64,000 nt of DNA from Burkholderiaceae bacterium (GTDB lineage: Bacteria > Pseudomonadota > Gammaproteobacteria > Burkholderiales > Burkholderiaceae), in assembly GCA_947380285.1 (NCBI GenBank), contig CANCQD010000001.1, positions 24,380 through 88,379 on the forward strand, given 5' to 3'. A program made the position numbers and the translations under genes. This document shows, piece by piece, positions 35,258-44,209 of the stretch. Each line of letters opens with the position of its first letter. The stretch's first letter is position 1. Under the pieces are notes generated by a model that saw only the letters and a list, made by a program, of their open reading frames with translations, ran no database searches and was not told the origin of the DNA.

Positions 35258-36367
35258 ATGAAACAAAAAATGTTTAAAAAAGTATTGGCTGCTTCGGTTT
35301 CAGTTACCTTAGCATTTGCACCATTGGCCGGCGAGGCCTGCACTAGCTTCTTGCTTAAAGGTAGCGACGGTGGTTATGTATATGGCCGTACGATGGAGTT
35401 TGGCTTACCCTTGAATTCGCAATTAACTACTATTCCAAGAGCTTATGCCCTCAAAGGAATTGGTGTTGATGGTAAATATGGTTCGGGCCTCAATTGGAAT
35501 TCAAAATATGCAGTCACTGGCATGAATGCACTTGGCTTGCCTGAGTTTGTAGACGGCATGAATGAGAAAGGCCTCATTGGAGGCTTACTAAACTTTCCAA
35601 ACAGCGCTGCATATCCAGCAGTTACTCAAGCAGATTCAGCTAACAGTATCAATTCAGTACAGGTACTCACTTATGTCCTGACAAGTTTTGCCACTGTTGA
35701 TGAGGTTAAGGCTGGCTTACCGAAGATTCAAGTGAATGGCGCCAAGTTGGCTGTTTATGGCAATCGGACTCCTCCAGTTCACTATACATTCCATGACGGC
35801 AATGGAAAAAGTATTGTGGTTGAGTACTCCAAAAATGGATTATCTATTTACGACAATCCGACTACTGTGTTGACTAATGATCCTCCATTTCAGGATCACC
35901 TCAATAGCATTGGTAACTACTCCAATCTCTCTAAGGTGGAGAAGCCACCGCTGGTAATTAATGGCGCTACCTATGCAGCTCCAAGTTCTGGCAACGGATT
36001 GCATGGTCTGCCTGGCGATTTCTTGAGCCCGAGCCGTTTCATTCGCGCACTATTTTTATCCAACTCAGTACCAACAAACCTTACAAATGCGCAGATGGAT
36101 GGTGCTGCGTGGCATATCCTCGGAAGCTTTGATATTCCTCCTGGATCAGTCACTTTGCCGGCTAGTAATCCCTATGGTGGCGGCACTGGTGGATATGAAG
36201 TGACTGAATGGACTATTGTGGCGAACAATAAAACCATGTTCTACAACGTCAAGATGTTTGAAAATAATAATATCTATACATTCGATCTGAAAAAAATGGA
36301 TGTGAATGCTAAAGAAATAAAGTACGTTAAATTAGCTCAGCCAAAAGTTTTGGTTCCAATGAATTAA
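35258..36367 (+). CDS. Linear amide C-N hydrolase (choloylglycine hydrolase/penicillin V acylase family)
   Basis: Exported Ntn hydrolase, 369 aa. The signal peptide ends at GEA/C, exposing the nucleophile Cys28 (CTSFLL). Other family active-site positions are Arg44 (GRTMEFG), Asn207 (LTNDPPF) and Arg260 (SPSRFIRA); position 47 is Glu where bile salt hydrolases have Asp. Gram-negative homologues include periplasmic penicillin V acylases and N-acyl homoserine lactone acylases, so quorum-signal or N-acyl amino acid cleavage is possible. Ribosome site AGGA is present. Ends in a terminator. Confidence 0.9.
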   Translation: MKQKMFKKVLAASVSVTLAFAPLAGEACTSFLLKGSDGGYVYGRTMEFGLPLNSQLTTIPRAYALKGIGVDGKYGSGLNWNSKYAVTGMNALGLPEFVDGMNEKGLIGGLLNFPNSAAYPAVTQADSANSINSVQVLTYVLTSFATVDEVKAGLPKIQVNGAKLAVYGNRTPPVHYTFHDGNGKSIVVEYSKNGLSIYDNPTTVLTNDPPFQDHLNSIGNYSNLSKVEKPPLVINGATYAAPSSGNGLHGLPGDFLSPSRFIRALFLSNSVPTNLTNAQMDGAAWHILGSFDIPPGSVTLPASNPYGGGTGGYEVTEWTIVANNKTMFYNVKMFENNNIYTFDLKKMDVNAKEIKYVKLAQPKVLVPMN

Positions 36368-36397
36368 TTGAATTCAGTTTGGTTATTTAATATTGAA

Positions 36398-36426
36398 AGA
36401 GGCTCGCTTGTCGAGCTTCTTTTTTT
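36398..36426 (+). terminator. Terminator after the Ntn hydrolase gene
   Basis: AGAGGCTCG / CGAGCTTCT stem with one G-T wobble and a CTTGT loop, followed by six T. Confidence 0.85.
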
Positions 36427-36498
36427 AATCGATCGATGCTCTCTTATTATTTAAAAAATGAGTCATCAATCGTAAATGAAGTTAAATAGAGGTCCCCA

Positions 36499-38292
36499 GT
36501 GAATCTAAAATCTAAAATTATTTATGCAGGTGTACTGGGTCTTTTCTCTAGCCTAGCATCAGCGGTTCAGTTGCTTGATCCACCATCAACCCCTAAGGTC
36601 ACCAATATTACGGTCTTTGTGGCAAAAAAAATTGTCACGATGGATCCAGCCATTCCGCATGCAACTGCTGTGGCTATTGCTGATGGTCGTATTTTGTCTG
36701 TAGGCTCTTTGGAGGATATGAAGCCTTGGACAAGCAAGTACCCAACAATCATTAATAAAGATTTTGCTAACAAAGTCATGTGTCCAGGCTTTATTGAGCC
36801 ACATGCACACCCCTTGTTGGGCGGTATTTTATTTAATAAGCCACTGCTGACGCCTTCACCAATGCCAAATCCATGGGGGCCAGCATTTCCTGGGGTTGCT
36901 AATTTACAGTCAGCCATGGCACAGCTCAAAAAATACTCTGATGACATCAAAGACCCAAATCAGACTTTATTGGCATGGGGTTTTGATGTGGTAGCCATGG
37001 GAAAGATGCCTGATCGCCAACTTTTAGATCAAGCTTCCAGTACTAGACCAATCATTGTATGGGATGCTTCTGGCCATGATATGTATGTCAACAGTGCTTT
37101 CATCAAGTCCTACGGTATCACGCCTGAGAAGGTGAAGAATGTGAAGGGTGCAGGTCTTGATAAGGATGGCCAATTAAATGGTCAATTTTTAGAAATACCT
37201 GCGGTCACTTATATTTTAGGGGTTGCTGGTAAAGACGTTCTTAACCCAAGTGAAATTCCTACCGACTACTTATATATGAGTGATCTGATGCAACAGGGCG
37301 GAATTACTACATCTGGTGATTTAGCGTTTGGCACCTTGAATATTGAGACAGAGTTAAAAATTGCCAAGGCATTTAGTCAATCAGCGTCCGGTTCTTTACG
37401 TATTGTTCCAGTTGTTTACTCAGACCCATTTATTCAGAAGTATGGAGATAATGCTATTGCTGAAGCTCAAGCTCTGAAGCAACAAGATAATGACCGTTTA
37501 ATTTTCCAGGGCGTGAAGTTCTATAGCGATGGTGGTTACTTGCCAGAAACGATGCGCATGGAGCACCCAGGCTATACCGACGGCAGTCTAGGTTCATCAA
37601 ACTATCAGTCTGCACAAGACTTTGCTGCTGCTATGAAGCCATGGTGGGATGCGGGATACCATATTCACATTCACAGCAATGGCGATATCGGAAATCAAAA
37701 TTCCATCAATGCCTTACAGCTAATGCTGGATGCTAAGCCACGTTTTGATCATCGTTACACAATCAATCACTTTGGCATTCCATCAACTGCAATGGTAATG
37801 AAAATCAAGACCCTCGGCGCAGTAGTCAGCGCCAATATTTCTTATATATCAGAGCGAGCTAAATTAGAGTACCCGGCATTAGGCATGGATCGCGTGTCTT
37901 ATGCAACTCGACTTGGAACTTTAGTTCGTAGCGGCATCGTTACTTCAATTCATTCGGATGCTCCTGTATCTGCACCAGTGCCACTAAAAGAAGCATGGAC
38001 CGCAGTGACTCGCAAAGACGTTTATAAGGATGGCAAGGTATGGGCCCCAGCTGAGGCAGTAACCGCTGCTGATGCAATGAAGATGATTACCATTAATGCC
38101 GCTTATACATTGGGAGTTGAAGATAAGGTCGGCAGTATTGAAGCTGGAAAGTTTGCAGACTTTGCAGTCTTAGACGCTGATCCACAAACTGTGTCTGTAA
38201 ATAAGATTAAAGATATTGGGGTATACGCAACGGTATTGGGTGGCAAGGTCATTCCAGTTACAGAAACCAAGAAGCCTAGACCTTTGGAGTAA
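36499..38292 (+). CDS. Exported amidohydrolase (YtcJ/amidohydrolase 3 family)
   Basis: A 597-aa amidohydrolase with a signal peptide (cleaved near SLASA). GTG start with AGAGG 7 bases upstream. Metal-site motifs are FIEPHAHP (HxH), the central HIHSNGD and HFG histidines, and HSDAP near the C-terminus. The N-terminal VAKKIVTMDPAIPHATAVAIADGRI is the beta-sandwich of YtcJ-like enzymes. Substrate unknown. With the preceding Ntn hydrolase and two barrels it could form an amide-degradation pathway. Confidence 0.88.
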   Translation: MNLKSKIIYAGVLGLFSSLASAVQLLDPPSTPKVTNITVFVAKKIVTMDPAIPHATAVAIADGRILSVGSLEDMKPWTSKYPTIINKDFANKVMCPGFIEPHAHPLLGGILFNKPLLTPSPMPNPWGPAFPGVANLQSAMAQLKKYSDDIKDPNQTLLAWGFDVVAMGKMPDRQLLDQASSTRPIIVWDASGHDMYVNSAFIKSYGITPEKVKNVKGAGLDKDGQLNGQFLEIPAVTYILGVAGKDVLNPSEIPTDYLYMSDLMQQGGITTSGDLAFGTLNIETELKIAKAFSQSASGSLRIVPVVYSDPFIQKYGDNAIAEAQALKQQDNDRLIFQGVKFYSDGGYLPETMRMEHPGYTDGSLGSSNYQSAQDFAAAMKPWWDAGYHIHIHSNGDIGNQNSINALQLMLDAKPRFDHRYTINHFGIPSTAMVMKIKTLGAVVSANISYISERAKLEYPALGMDRVSYATRLGTLVRSGIVTSIHSDAPVSAPVPLKEAWTAVTRKDVYKDGKVWAPAEAVTAADAMKMITINAAYTLGVEDKVGSIEAGKFADFAVLDADPQTVSVNKIKDIGVYATVLGGKVIPVTETKKPRPLE

Positions 38293-38313
38293 TGCTCTTG
38301 AGGATGGCGGCAT

Positions 38314-38341
38314 AAAAAAAGCCAACCCTCAGTTAGCTTTT
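38314..38341 (+). terminator. Probable terminator after the amidohydrolase gene
   Basis: AAAAGCCAAC and GTTAGCTTTT pair with one mismatch, loop CCTCA, ending in a T-run. Also usable from the opposite direction. Confidence 0.65.
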
Positions 38342-38370
38342 AATTTGTTGTGATTCGCAGTGAATATAGG

Positions 38371-39066
38371 TTAATTTAAGGCTACCACTCCAGAAATGAG
38401 ATTGATACCCAACGCCAGTAATGAAGTATTAAATACAAATCCTGTCATACCTTGAATCATGACCAAGAAACGCATTCTGGAACTGGCAATATTGACATCG
38501 GCAGTTTGGCAAGTCATACCAATCACGATTGAGAAGTACATAAAGTCTATATAGCTAGGCCTTAATTTTAAGGCGAAAATTAATGGAGCTTCTTTGGATT
38601 TTTCTAATTCTTGGTAGTAGACATGCGCATAGTGCAGGGCAAAGGCAGTATGAACATAAAACCAAGAAATAATGTAGGTTGCTAGCACTAGCCCAACATG
38701 ACGAATAGCAAGATGGAGGGGGAGTGTCCTGATATCTGCAAGCATGATCACAATCGTGACTAAACTGGCCACTGATGCAAGTACGATAACCAATAGAATC
38801 ATCGCCGCCCCATCATCCTCTTTCTTGGAAAGAGCCAACATGTTTACTTGGGTCGAGAAATACATCATGATGTAAGTCAGGATAAGGTAAAGACCGCCTG
38901 CCAGTATCCAAGACAGGGCCAAGTGGACTATTGGGCTTATTGCTGTCGGAATCAAAAAATAGGAGCCAAACCCAGTAATCAAAACAATGGCTAGTCTATG
39001 AATAGCGCCTATTTGATGCCAGTACTGTGTCCAGGGGGATACTTTCATATTGACTCTAGTATGCAC
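38371..39066 (-). CDS. DUF1345 membrane protein
   Basis: A 231-aa integral membrane protein with five to six helices and the family's ending: YFSIVIGMTCQTADVNIASSRMR followed by FVFNTSLLALGINLISG. Function unknown. Single gene convergent with the amidohydrolase. Confidence 0.87.
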   Translation of the reverse strand: MHTRVNMKVSPWTQYWHQIGAIHRLAIVLITGFGSYFLIPTAISPIVHLALSWILAGGLYLILTYIMMYFSTQVNMLALSKKEDDGAAMILLVIVLASVASLVTIVIMLADIRTLPLHLAIRHVGLVLATYIISWFYVHTAFALHYAHVYYQELEKSKEAPLIFALKLRPSYIDFMYFSIVIGMTCQTADVNIASSRMRFLVMIQGMTGFVFNTSLLALGINLISGVVALN

Positions 39067-39161
39067 TTAAAATAGAGGGCGTTACTCGCCGACTCATCGT
39101 TTACCAAGATAGATTTGTAGTGGACAATACTGATAATGTTAATCAATAAGAGGGTTTTAAA

Positions 39162-39305
39162 GTGCGGTCAAATATCAAAAGTTGGAGCCTAGTAGTTGGC
39201 ACACTCATTATTTTGGCTGCCTGTGTTATTTCTTATGTCTTGACTAAGCCTGCTGAGGCTGATGTATCGACCCTATTGATTCCCATTGCTATTCAAACTG
39301 TATAA
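39162..39305 (+). CDS. Small single-helix membrane protein (47 aa)
   Basis: GTG start at 39162 with AAGAGGG 7 bases upstream. It encodes one membrane helix (LVVGTLIILAACVISYVL) and a short outer tail. Its TAA stop is directly followed by the ATG at 39306 of the SYLF lipoprotein gene, so the two are likely coupled. I do not recognise a family. Confidence 0.55.
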   Translation: MRSNIKSWSLVVGTLIILAACVISYVLTKPAEADVSTLLIPIAIQTV

Positions 39306-39968
39306 ATGAATTTAATCATGACTATTACCTATAAATCTTTTTCAAGACATGTCGCCTTAGCTTTACTTGTCACCGCATTTTTAGCTGGCTGCCAATCTAC
39401 TGGGCAAGACGGCAAACCGCTTACCCCGGCAGAAATTATGCAAAAGCGTGACGCTACCTTAAAAATGTCTACGACTGGTCTTGATGCCTTGATCAAGCAG
39501 AATCCCGCTGTTCAAAAGGAGATTGATCAAGCCGCTGGCTATGCAGTCTTTACAACCACCAATGTCAATATTGTTTTGATATTGGTGGCTCGAGGTGAAG
39601 GCGTATTGTTTGATAAACGACGTAAAGATCCCATATTTATGCAGGCACTTAAAACCGGCGAGGGTCTAGGGGCTGGTTACCAAGACCAATACCAAGTTGC
39701 GATCTTTAAAACTCCTGGTGCAATCGATCAGTTTTTATTGACTTCAATTGATGGTAGGCGTGGTGGTATTGACGTAGATGCCAATTACTCAGCTGGGTCT
39801 GGTGGAACCATTCGTTCGTTTAATCCTGAAATCACTTTTTACACTGTTGGACTATCAGGATATGACTTGCAAGCCAATTATGGCGGCACCCTCTACCTAG
39901 TCGATCAGCAACTCAATAGCCCTGCAATCCTAGATAGCCTGCCAAAGAAGAAGCCGGATACTAAATAA
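39306..39968 (+). CDS. SYLF/Ysc84-domain lipoprotein
   Basis: Lipoprotein with lipobox LAGC (Cys29 if the start is 39306; the ATG at 39318 is an alternative). The mature part has a SYLF (lipid-binding, Ysc84-like) domain: GYAVFTTTNVNI, EGVLFDKRRKDP, GLGAGYQDQYQVAIF and a C-terminal YDLQANYGGT. Likely anchored in the envelope; role unknown. Followed by a terminator. Confidence 0.85.
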   Translation: MNLIMTITYKSFSRHVALALLVTAFLAGCQSTGQDGKPLTPAEIMQKRDATLKMSTTGLDALIKQNPAVQKEIDQAAGYAVFTTTNVNIVLILVARGEGVLFDKRRKDPIFMQALKTGEGLGAGYQDQYQVAIFKTPGAIDQFLLTSIDGRRGGIDVDANYSAGSGGTIRSFNPEITFYTVGLSGYDLQANYGGTLYLVDQQLNSPAILDSLPKKKPDTK

Positions 39969-40028
39969 AACAAGTGAAGTAAGGCAAGAAGATGGATCAA
40001 AGCCACGTCGATTCATGGTGGTTTTAAG

Positions 40029-40061
40029 CCCCCGCTAGCAATAGCTGGGGTTTTTCTTTTT
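40029..40061 (+). terminator. Terminator after the SYLF gene
   Basis: CCCCGCTA / TAGC(T)GGGG stem with a one-base bulge, followed by TTTTTCTTTTT. Confidence 0.85.
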
Positions 40062-40150
40062 GAGAGGGCTCATCTACTGGTATTTCTCTATGGCAACCCT
40101 TCTTAACGAGAGTAGATTAATGAGTGACTACACCCATCTGAAAGGCTGAT

Positions 40151-40702
40151 ATGAGCAAGAAATCATTGGATATGAATGCAATACCAGGGCAACAAAGAGC
40201 AATTGATGCGACTAAAGCTGCTGGGCGTGTAGCAATTGAAAGCGCTCAGGCAATTGCGCAAATTAATCAGCGGGCTACCCAAGAATTGGCCGCCATGATC
40301 CAGAAGCGAGTATCTGAGTTGATGAAAACCCAAAATCCTCGCTCTACTTTTGAGTATGTTCATGCTGAGGTCTTGCAAGATGCCGCAAAAGAGATCTCTC
40401 AATATCATAATCAATTACTGCAGGTCCTTAAAAGTGGCAACCAAGAGTTGGCTTATATAGCTGAGACCATGATTCAAGAATCTAAAGCGGATTTCATTCA
40501 CTTTGTGAATGATGCTACCGATAATGCACCGCTTGGTAGCGAAGCTTATATATCTGTATTTAAAACTTCATTTAACAACGCTTTGCAGAATTTTGAAATG
40601 ATTCGCGCTGCAATGGCAGACTCGTTTACCAATTTTGAGAAGAGCGTTGAGAATGTAGGCAGCCTCACCAACCCGAAGAGCGTCACAAAAAAGAAGAGCT
40701 AA
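40151..40702 (+). CDS. Second phasin family protein
   Basis: A 183-aa phasin paralogue of the protein at 29131-29703. Shared parts are the AIESAQAIAQINQRATQEL helix and the FKTSFNNALQNFEMIRAAMADSFTNFEKSVE region, with a lysine-rich tail. It lacks the strong codon bias of the first copy, suggesting lower or conditional expression. AAAGG before the ATG. Convergent with a deacetylase-like gene 12 bases downstream. Confidence 0.88.
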   Translation: MSKKSLDMNAIPGQQRAIDATKAAGRVAIESAQAIAQINQRATQELAAMIQKRVSELMKTQNPRSTFEYVHAEVLQDAAKEISQYHNQLLQVLKSGNQELAYIAETMIQESKADFIHFVNDATDNAPLGSEAYISVFKTSFNNALQNFEMIRAAMADSFTNFEKSVENVGSLTNPKSVTKKKS

Positions 40703-40714
40703 AGATTTACAGCA

Positions 40715-41614
40715 TTAATACTGTTTTTGAAATTCTAGGGCGGTTGTGATGGTCTGAAAATGAATATCTACAGTGGATTCAATTTCTTTACCATAGCCGC
40801 CCGCCATTGAAAATGCAATGGGTAGTTGTCGGTCGAGCGCATATTGAAATACCATTTCATCCCGTAAGCGCATTCCTTCCTTGCTAATCTGCAGTCTTCC
40901 CAACCTATCGCCCTCATGGGGATCGGCGCCAGCTAAGAAGATGAGGCAGTTCGCCTTGAATCGTGCGTCGAGTTGGTCAAGGCATTCCCCTAGTGAGCGC
41001 AAATAAGTTTCATCATTGCAGCCATCAATGAGACCTAGATCAAGGTCACTTTGCTCTTTCTGAAATGGAAAATTATTTTCTCCATGAATCGAGAGGGTGA
41101 AAATAGAATCATCATTTTGCAGAATCGATGCCGTGCCATTGCCTTGATGAACATCTAAATCAATTACGGCAATTTTGAGAGATGGATTCACTTCTTTTTG
41201 GAGGGTGCGCGCAGCAATAGCCGAATCATTAAAGACGCAAAACCCGCTGCCAGTATCTCGATAAGCGTGATGGGTGCCGCCAGCTAGATTTGCGGCAATG
41301 CCTTCTCGTAAGGCGGTCTTCACCGCTGCCACAGTTGCACCTGCCGAACGACGAGAGCGTTCTACCATTTGCTCGCTCCAAGGGAAACCAATTTCTCTTT
41401 GCTCTTGGGGTGAAAGTTTTCCTTCAATGACTTTAATGAGGTAGCTTGGATCGTGGGCGTACAAAATTTGCGTGTCTGTCGCTGGTGGCGCTTCTATAAG
41501 CTCAATATTTGCTTGCGTACTCACTAAATCACGCAAACGAGAATATTTCTCCATTGGAAAACGGTGACCCGGTGGAAGCGGCAATACAAAATGGTCTGTG
41601 TAAAAGGCCTTCAT
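40715..41614 (-). CDS. Histone deacetylase-like (arginase/deacetylase fold) protein
   Basis: Zinc hydrolase of the HDAC/acetylpolyamine amidohydrolase superfamily, about 299 aa from the ATG at 41614 (GAGAGG upstream; MKAFYTDHFVLPLPPGH is the family start). Motifs are GGTHHAYRDTGSGFCVFND, the zinc ligands in DLDVHQGNGT and GADPHEGD, and SMAGGYGK near the end. Likely deacetylates a small molecule or lysine; substrate unknown. It follows the DUF2237 gene by 7 bases. Confidence 0.88.
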   Translation of the reverse strand: MKAFYTDHFVLPLPPGHRFPMEKYSRLRDLVSTQANIELIEAPPATDTQILYAHDPSYLIKVIEGKLSPQEQREIGFPWSEQMVERSRRSAGATVAAVKTALREGIAANLAGGTHHAYRDTGSGFCVFNDSAIAARTLQKEVNPSLKIAVIDLDVHQGNGTASILQNDDSIFTLSIHGENNFPFQKEQSDLDLGLIDGCNDETYLRSLGECLDQLDARFKANCLIFLAGADPHEGDRLGRLQISKEGMRLRDEMVFQYALDRQLPIAFSMAGGYGKEIESTVDIHFQTITTALEFQKQY

Positions 41615-41621
41615 GCTTTGC

Positions 41622-41996
41622 TCACACCTCTCTAGCATAGTCCTTAAGGATATTTAAGGGGACTGTCTCTAGTGCCTTAATATGAGTGCTTTCAAGCTTG
41701 ATGAATGGAGCGCAATTTGCATTTACGGCTTCAACCCAGCGATTAATGCATAAACACCATTGGTCACCCGCAACCAATCCTGGAAACTGATACTCTGGTC
41801 TTGGGGTAGTTAGGTCATTACCCTTCTGAAGGCTAAATTGCAAAAACGCATTTGTGACAATGGCACATACTAGATGGCTGCCTACATCCTCTTCATTGGT
41901 TTTACAGCACCCATCTCTAAAAAACCCAGTAAGAGGGTCAAAAGAGCAAGGTATTAGCGGTTCCCCAAATACATTTAACGCAATCTCTTTTTGCAT
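41622..41996 (-). CDS. DUF2237 family protein
   Basis: A 124-aa cytoplasmic protein covering one DUF2237 domain: NVFGEPLIPCSFDPLTGFFRDGCC, EDVGSHLVCAIVT and GLVAGDQWCLCINRW. It has seven cysteines, several in conserved positions. Role unknown. It pairs with the deacetylase-like gene. Confidence 0.87.
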   Translation of the reverse strand: MQKEIALNVFGEPLIPCSFDPLTGFFRDGCCKTNEEDVGSHLVCAIVTNAFLQFSLQKGNDLTTPRPEYQFPGLVAGDQWCLCINRWVEAVNANCAPFIKLESTHIKALETVPLNILKDYAREV

Positions 41997-42056
41997 GACA
42001 ACCTTTAAATTAATGTGTCAGCCAGTTTATTGAATAAGCCGTAAACTTGCCGAACA

Positions 42057-42467
42057 ATGACTCAGTTAGAAAAGCTTACTTTGTTTTACGATGGCGCCTG
42101 CCCCTTGTGTCAGGCAGAGATTCTTTTTCTATCGGGGCGAAATCAAGCCAATCTTTTAGGCTTTGTCGATATTAATTCGGAACAATTTGACCCTCATAAG
42201 GTGGGTGTTTCATGCGAGGCAGCATTGGCCGCTATGTATGGGCAGTTTGCAGATGGCACATTAATTCAAGGTGTTTCAGTTTTTCCTGAAGCTTATCGAC
42301 GGGCTAATTTACCTCGCCTCGCCTGGCTCTTTTCTAGAAAGCCATTACAGCCATTCTTCAAATTGGCATACCTCTTTTTTGCCAAGAATAGACATGCCAT
42401 TTCTAGTCTTTTAGGGCCAGCAGCCTTGCGTTTGGTGAAATCAAATTCAGCCTCGAGTTCGCAATGA
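42057..42467 (+). CDS. DCC-family thiol-disulfide oxidoreductase (DUF393)
   Basis: A 136-aa protein with the DUF393 motif FYDGACPLCQAEI (Cys15, Cys18), a predicted thioredoxin-like CxxC site. The later part has the usual YRRANLPRLAWLF. No signal peptide. Its last 4 bases (ATGA) overlap the next gene, so it begins a three-gene operon. Confidence 0.87.
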   Translation: MTQLEKLTLFYDGACPLCQAEILFLSGRNQANLLGFVDINSEQFDPHKVGVSCEAALAAMYGQFADGTLIQGVSVFPEAYRRANLPRLAWLFSRKPLQPFFKLAYLFFAKNRHAISSLLGPAALRLVKSNSASSSQ

Positions 42468-43012
42468 AGAGTCTTCGACTTTTTCTGATGGTTGCCCTAT
42501 TGGGTATGTTGACCCCAACGGGTTTTGCTCGCGATCCACTGGAATTACCACAACATTTAAGCTCTGCAAAACTTCAGGGTAGTGGGAAACTCACTTGGTG
42601 GGGTCTGAATATTTATGATGCCTCCTTTTATCGAGTCGGCTCATTGACCTCTCCTGAATTTGCACTAGACATGCGCTACCAAAAATCATTCTCTGGAATC
42701 TCCATTGCTAATCGTAGTGCTGAGGAGATGAAGCGAATCGGCGTACCAGAGGCTCAAGCTGCGCTTTGGGGGAGGGAGTTGACCGCTTTCTTGCCTAACG
42801 TAGAGTCAGGTCATACTTTGACTGCTGCCTACTCCCCTAAACAAGGTACGATTTTCTACCACGATGGCAAACTGATAGGGCAAATACCTGGAGCAGAATT
42901 TTCAAAAGCGTTTTTTGGTATTTGGCTTGATCCAAAAACCAGCGCCCCAAAGCTTAGAACAGAACTGCTAGGACAATCTTGTCCACCACCACTTTTTAAT
43001 GAGGCTTGCTAA
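42464..43012 (+). CDS. Chalcone isomerase-like exported protein
   Basis: A 182-aa protein with a signal peptide (cleavage near GFA/RDPL) and a chalcone-isomerase-like domain (GSGKLTWWGLNIYDASFY, then GAEFSKAFFGIWLDPKTSAPKLRTELLG). Bacterial members are not plant-type isomerases; their role is unknown, though they cluster with lipid-modifying genes. Overlaps the DCC gene by 4 bases. Confidence 0.87.
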   Translation: MKSLRLFLMVALLGMLTPTGFARDPLELPQHLSSAKLQGSGKLTWWGLNIYDASFYRVGSLTSPEFALDMRYQKSFSGISIANRSAEEMKRIGVPEAQAALWGRELTAFLPNVESGHTLTAAYSPKQGTIFYHDGKLIGQIPGAEFSKAFFGIWLDPKTSAPKLRTELLGQSCPPPLFNEAC

Positions 43013-43015
43013 TTC

Positions 43016-43564
43016 ATGAAATCACTTCTTGATCGATTCGTATTATTGGTATTTTGTGGACTATTTCTGGTTTCATGTTCCACGCCAAAAGTATCCCAAT
43101 ATGCCTCAGAGAAGCCCACCCTAGATTTAAGTGAATATTTTTCAGGAACGATCGATGCTTATGGCATCTTTACCGACCGCAGTGGCGAAGTGAAGAAGCG
43201 TTTTACTGTATTAATCAAAGCAAATTGGACAATGGTTGATGGTAAGAAGGTGGGTACACTGGATGAAAGCTTTGAGTATTCTGATGGTACAAAGCAAAAA
43301 CGCATCTGGACCTTAACTGAGCAGTCCCCAGGCAATTTCATTGGGAGGGCGGATGACGTAGTGGGAGATGCCCAGGGCCAATTAGCTGGAAATGCCTTGA
43401 ATTGGACTTATACCCTTGCCTTACCAGTAGATGGCACTATTTATAACGTGCAATTTAACGATTGGATGTACCTCATCAACCCCAAAGTAATGCTTAATAA
43501 GGCCAAGATGAGTAAGTTTGGGATTGAGTTGGGCGAGGTTACTTTGAGCTTCTATAAGCGCTAA
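43016..43564 (+). CDS. DUF3833 lipoprotein
   Basis: A 182-aa lipoprotein; lipobox LVSC with Cys21. The DUF3833 domain shows YFSGTIDAYGIFTDRSGEV, DESFEYSDGTKQKRIWTL and FNDWMYLINPKVMLNKA. Gene follows the chalcone isomerase-like gene by 3 bases; this pair is a conserved neighbour pair in proteobacteria, often with cyclopropane/furan fatty acid genes (established context; those enzymes are absent here). Confidence 0.88.
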   Translation: MKSLLDRFVLLVFCGLFLVSCSTPKVSQYASEKPTLDLSEYFSGTIDAYGIFTDRSGEVKKRFTVLIKANWTMVDGKKVGTLDESFEYSDGTKQKRIWTLTEQSPGNFIGRADDVVGDAQGQLAGNALNWTYTLALPVDGTIYNVQFNDWMYLINPKVMLNKAKMSKFGIELGEVTLSFYKR

Positions 43565-43634
43565 GCAAAAGCTGTAGATTTGTGTCACACTTTCTTGGAA
43601 CTCGCCGTTGAGCGTCTATACCAAGGAGATCAGG

Positions 43635-44168
43635 ATGAATAACAAATTTAAGCAAGCTTCGATGGTTCTATCTGCAGTGGGAATTTGGTCATTAGTAGCC
43701 TGTCAATCCATGGAGCAAGGCACAGGGCAAAAAGCCAGTGCAAGTCTAGACTCAAGATCAGGATCGCAGGCTAAGGGTGACGTGACATTTACCTGGCAAG
43801 GAAATGATGTTCTGATCAATGGCAAGTTCTCTGGACTGAAGCCGAATGCAGAGCAAGGATTTCATGTTCACGAAAAGGGTGATTGCTCAGCTCCTGACGC
43901 GACTAGTGCAGGCGGTCACTTTAATCCTGAGACACAAGCCCATGGCATGCCAAATAGCGGCATGAATCACGCAGGGGATTTGCCCAACATTAAATCGGAT
44001 GCAAGTGGTAATGCCACTTACACCGCTAAGCTTCATGGGTTTGCAGTAAACACTGGGCCAACTGGCATTGTCGGTCGCTCAGTTGTAGTGCATCGTGATC
44101 CGGATGATTACAAATCTCAACCTGCTGGAAATTCTGGACCACGTATTGCATGTGGCTTGATTAAGTAA
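43635..44168 (+). CDS. sodC: Cu/Zn superoxide dismutase (lipoprotein)
   Basis: Periplasmic superoxide dismutase, 177 aa from the ATG at 43635, which has AAGGAG 7 bases upstream; an upstream TTG is unlikely. Lipobox LVAC (Cys23) suggests membrane anchoring. Metal ligands are visible in GFHVHEKGDC, GGHFNPETQAHG, MNHAGDLPN and VVVHRDPDDY, and the disulfide partner in RIACGLI. Protects the envelope from superoxide. Single gene. Confidence 0.94.
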   Translation: MNNKFKQASMVLSAVGIWSLVACQSMEQGTGQKASASLDSRSGSQAKGDVTFTWQGNDVLINGKFSGLKPNAEQGFHVHEKGDCSAPDATSAGGHFNPETQAHGMPNSGMNHAGDLPNIKSDASGNATYTAKLHGFAVNTGPTGIVGRSVVVHRDPDDYKSQPAGNSGPRIACGLIK

Positions 44169-44209
44169 TTGAGATTCAATTAAATACATTAAAAGATACA
44201 GGGCATTTC

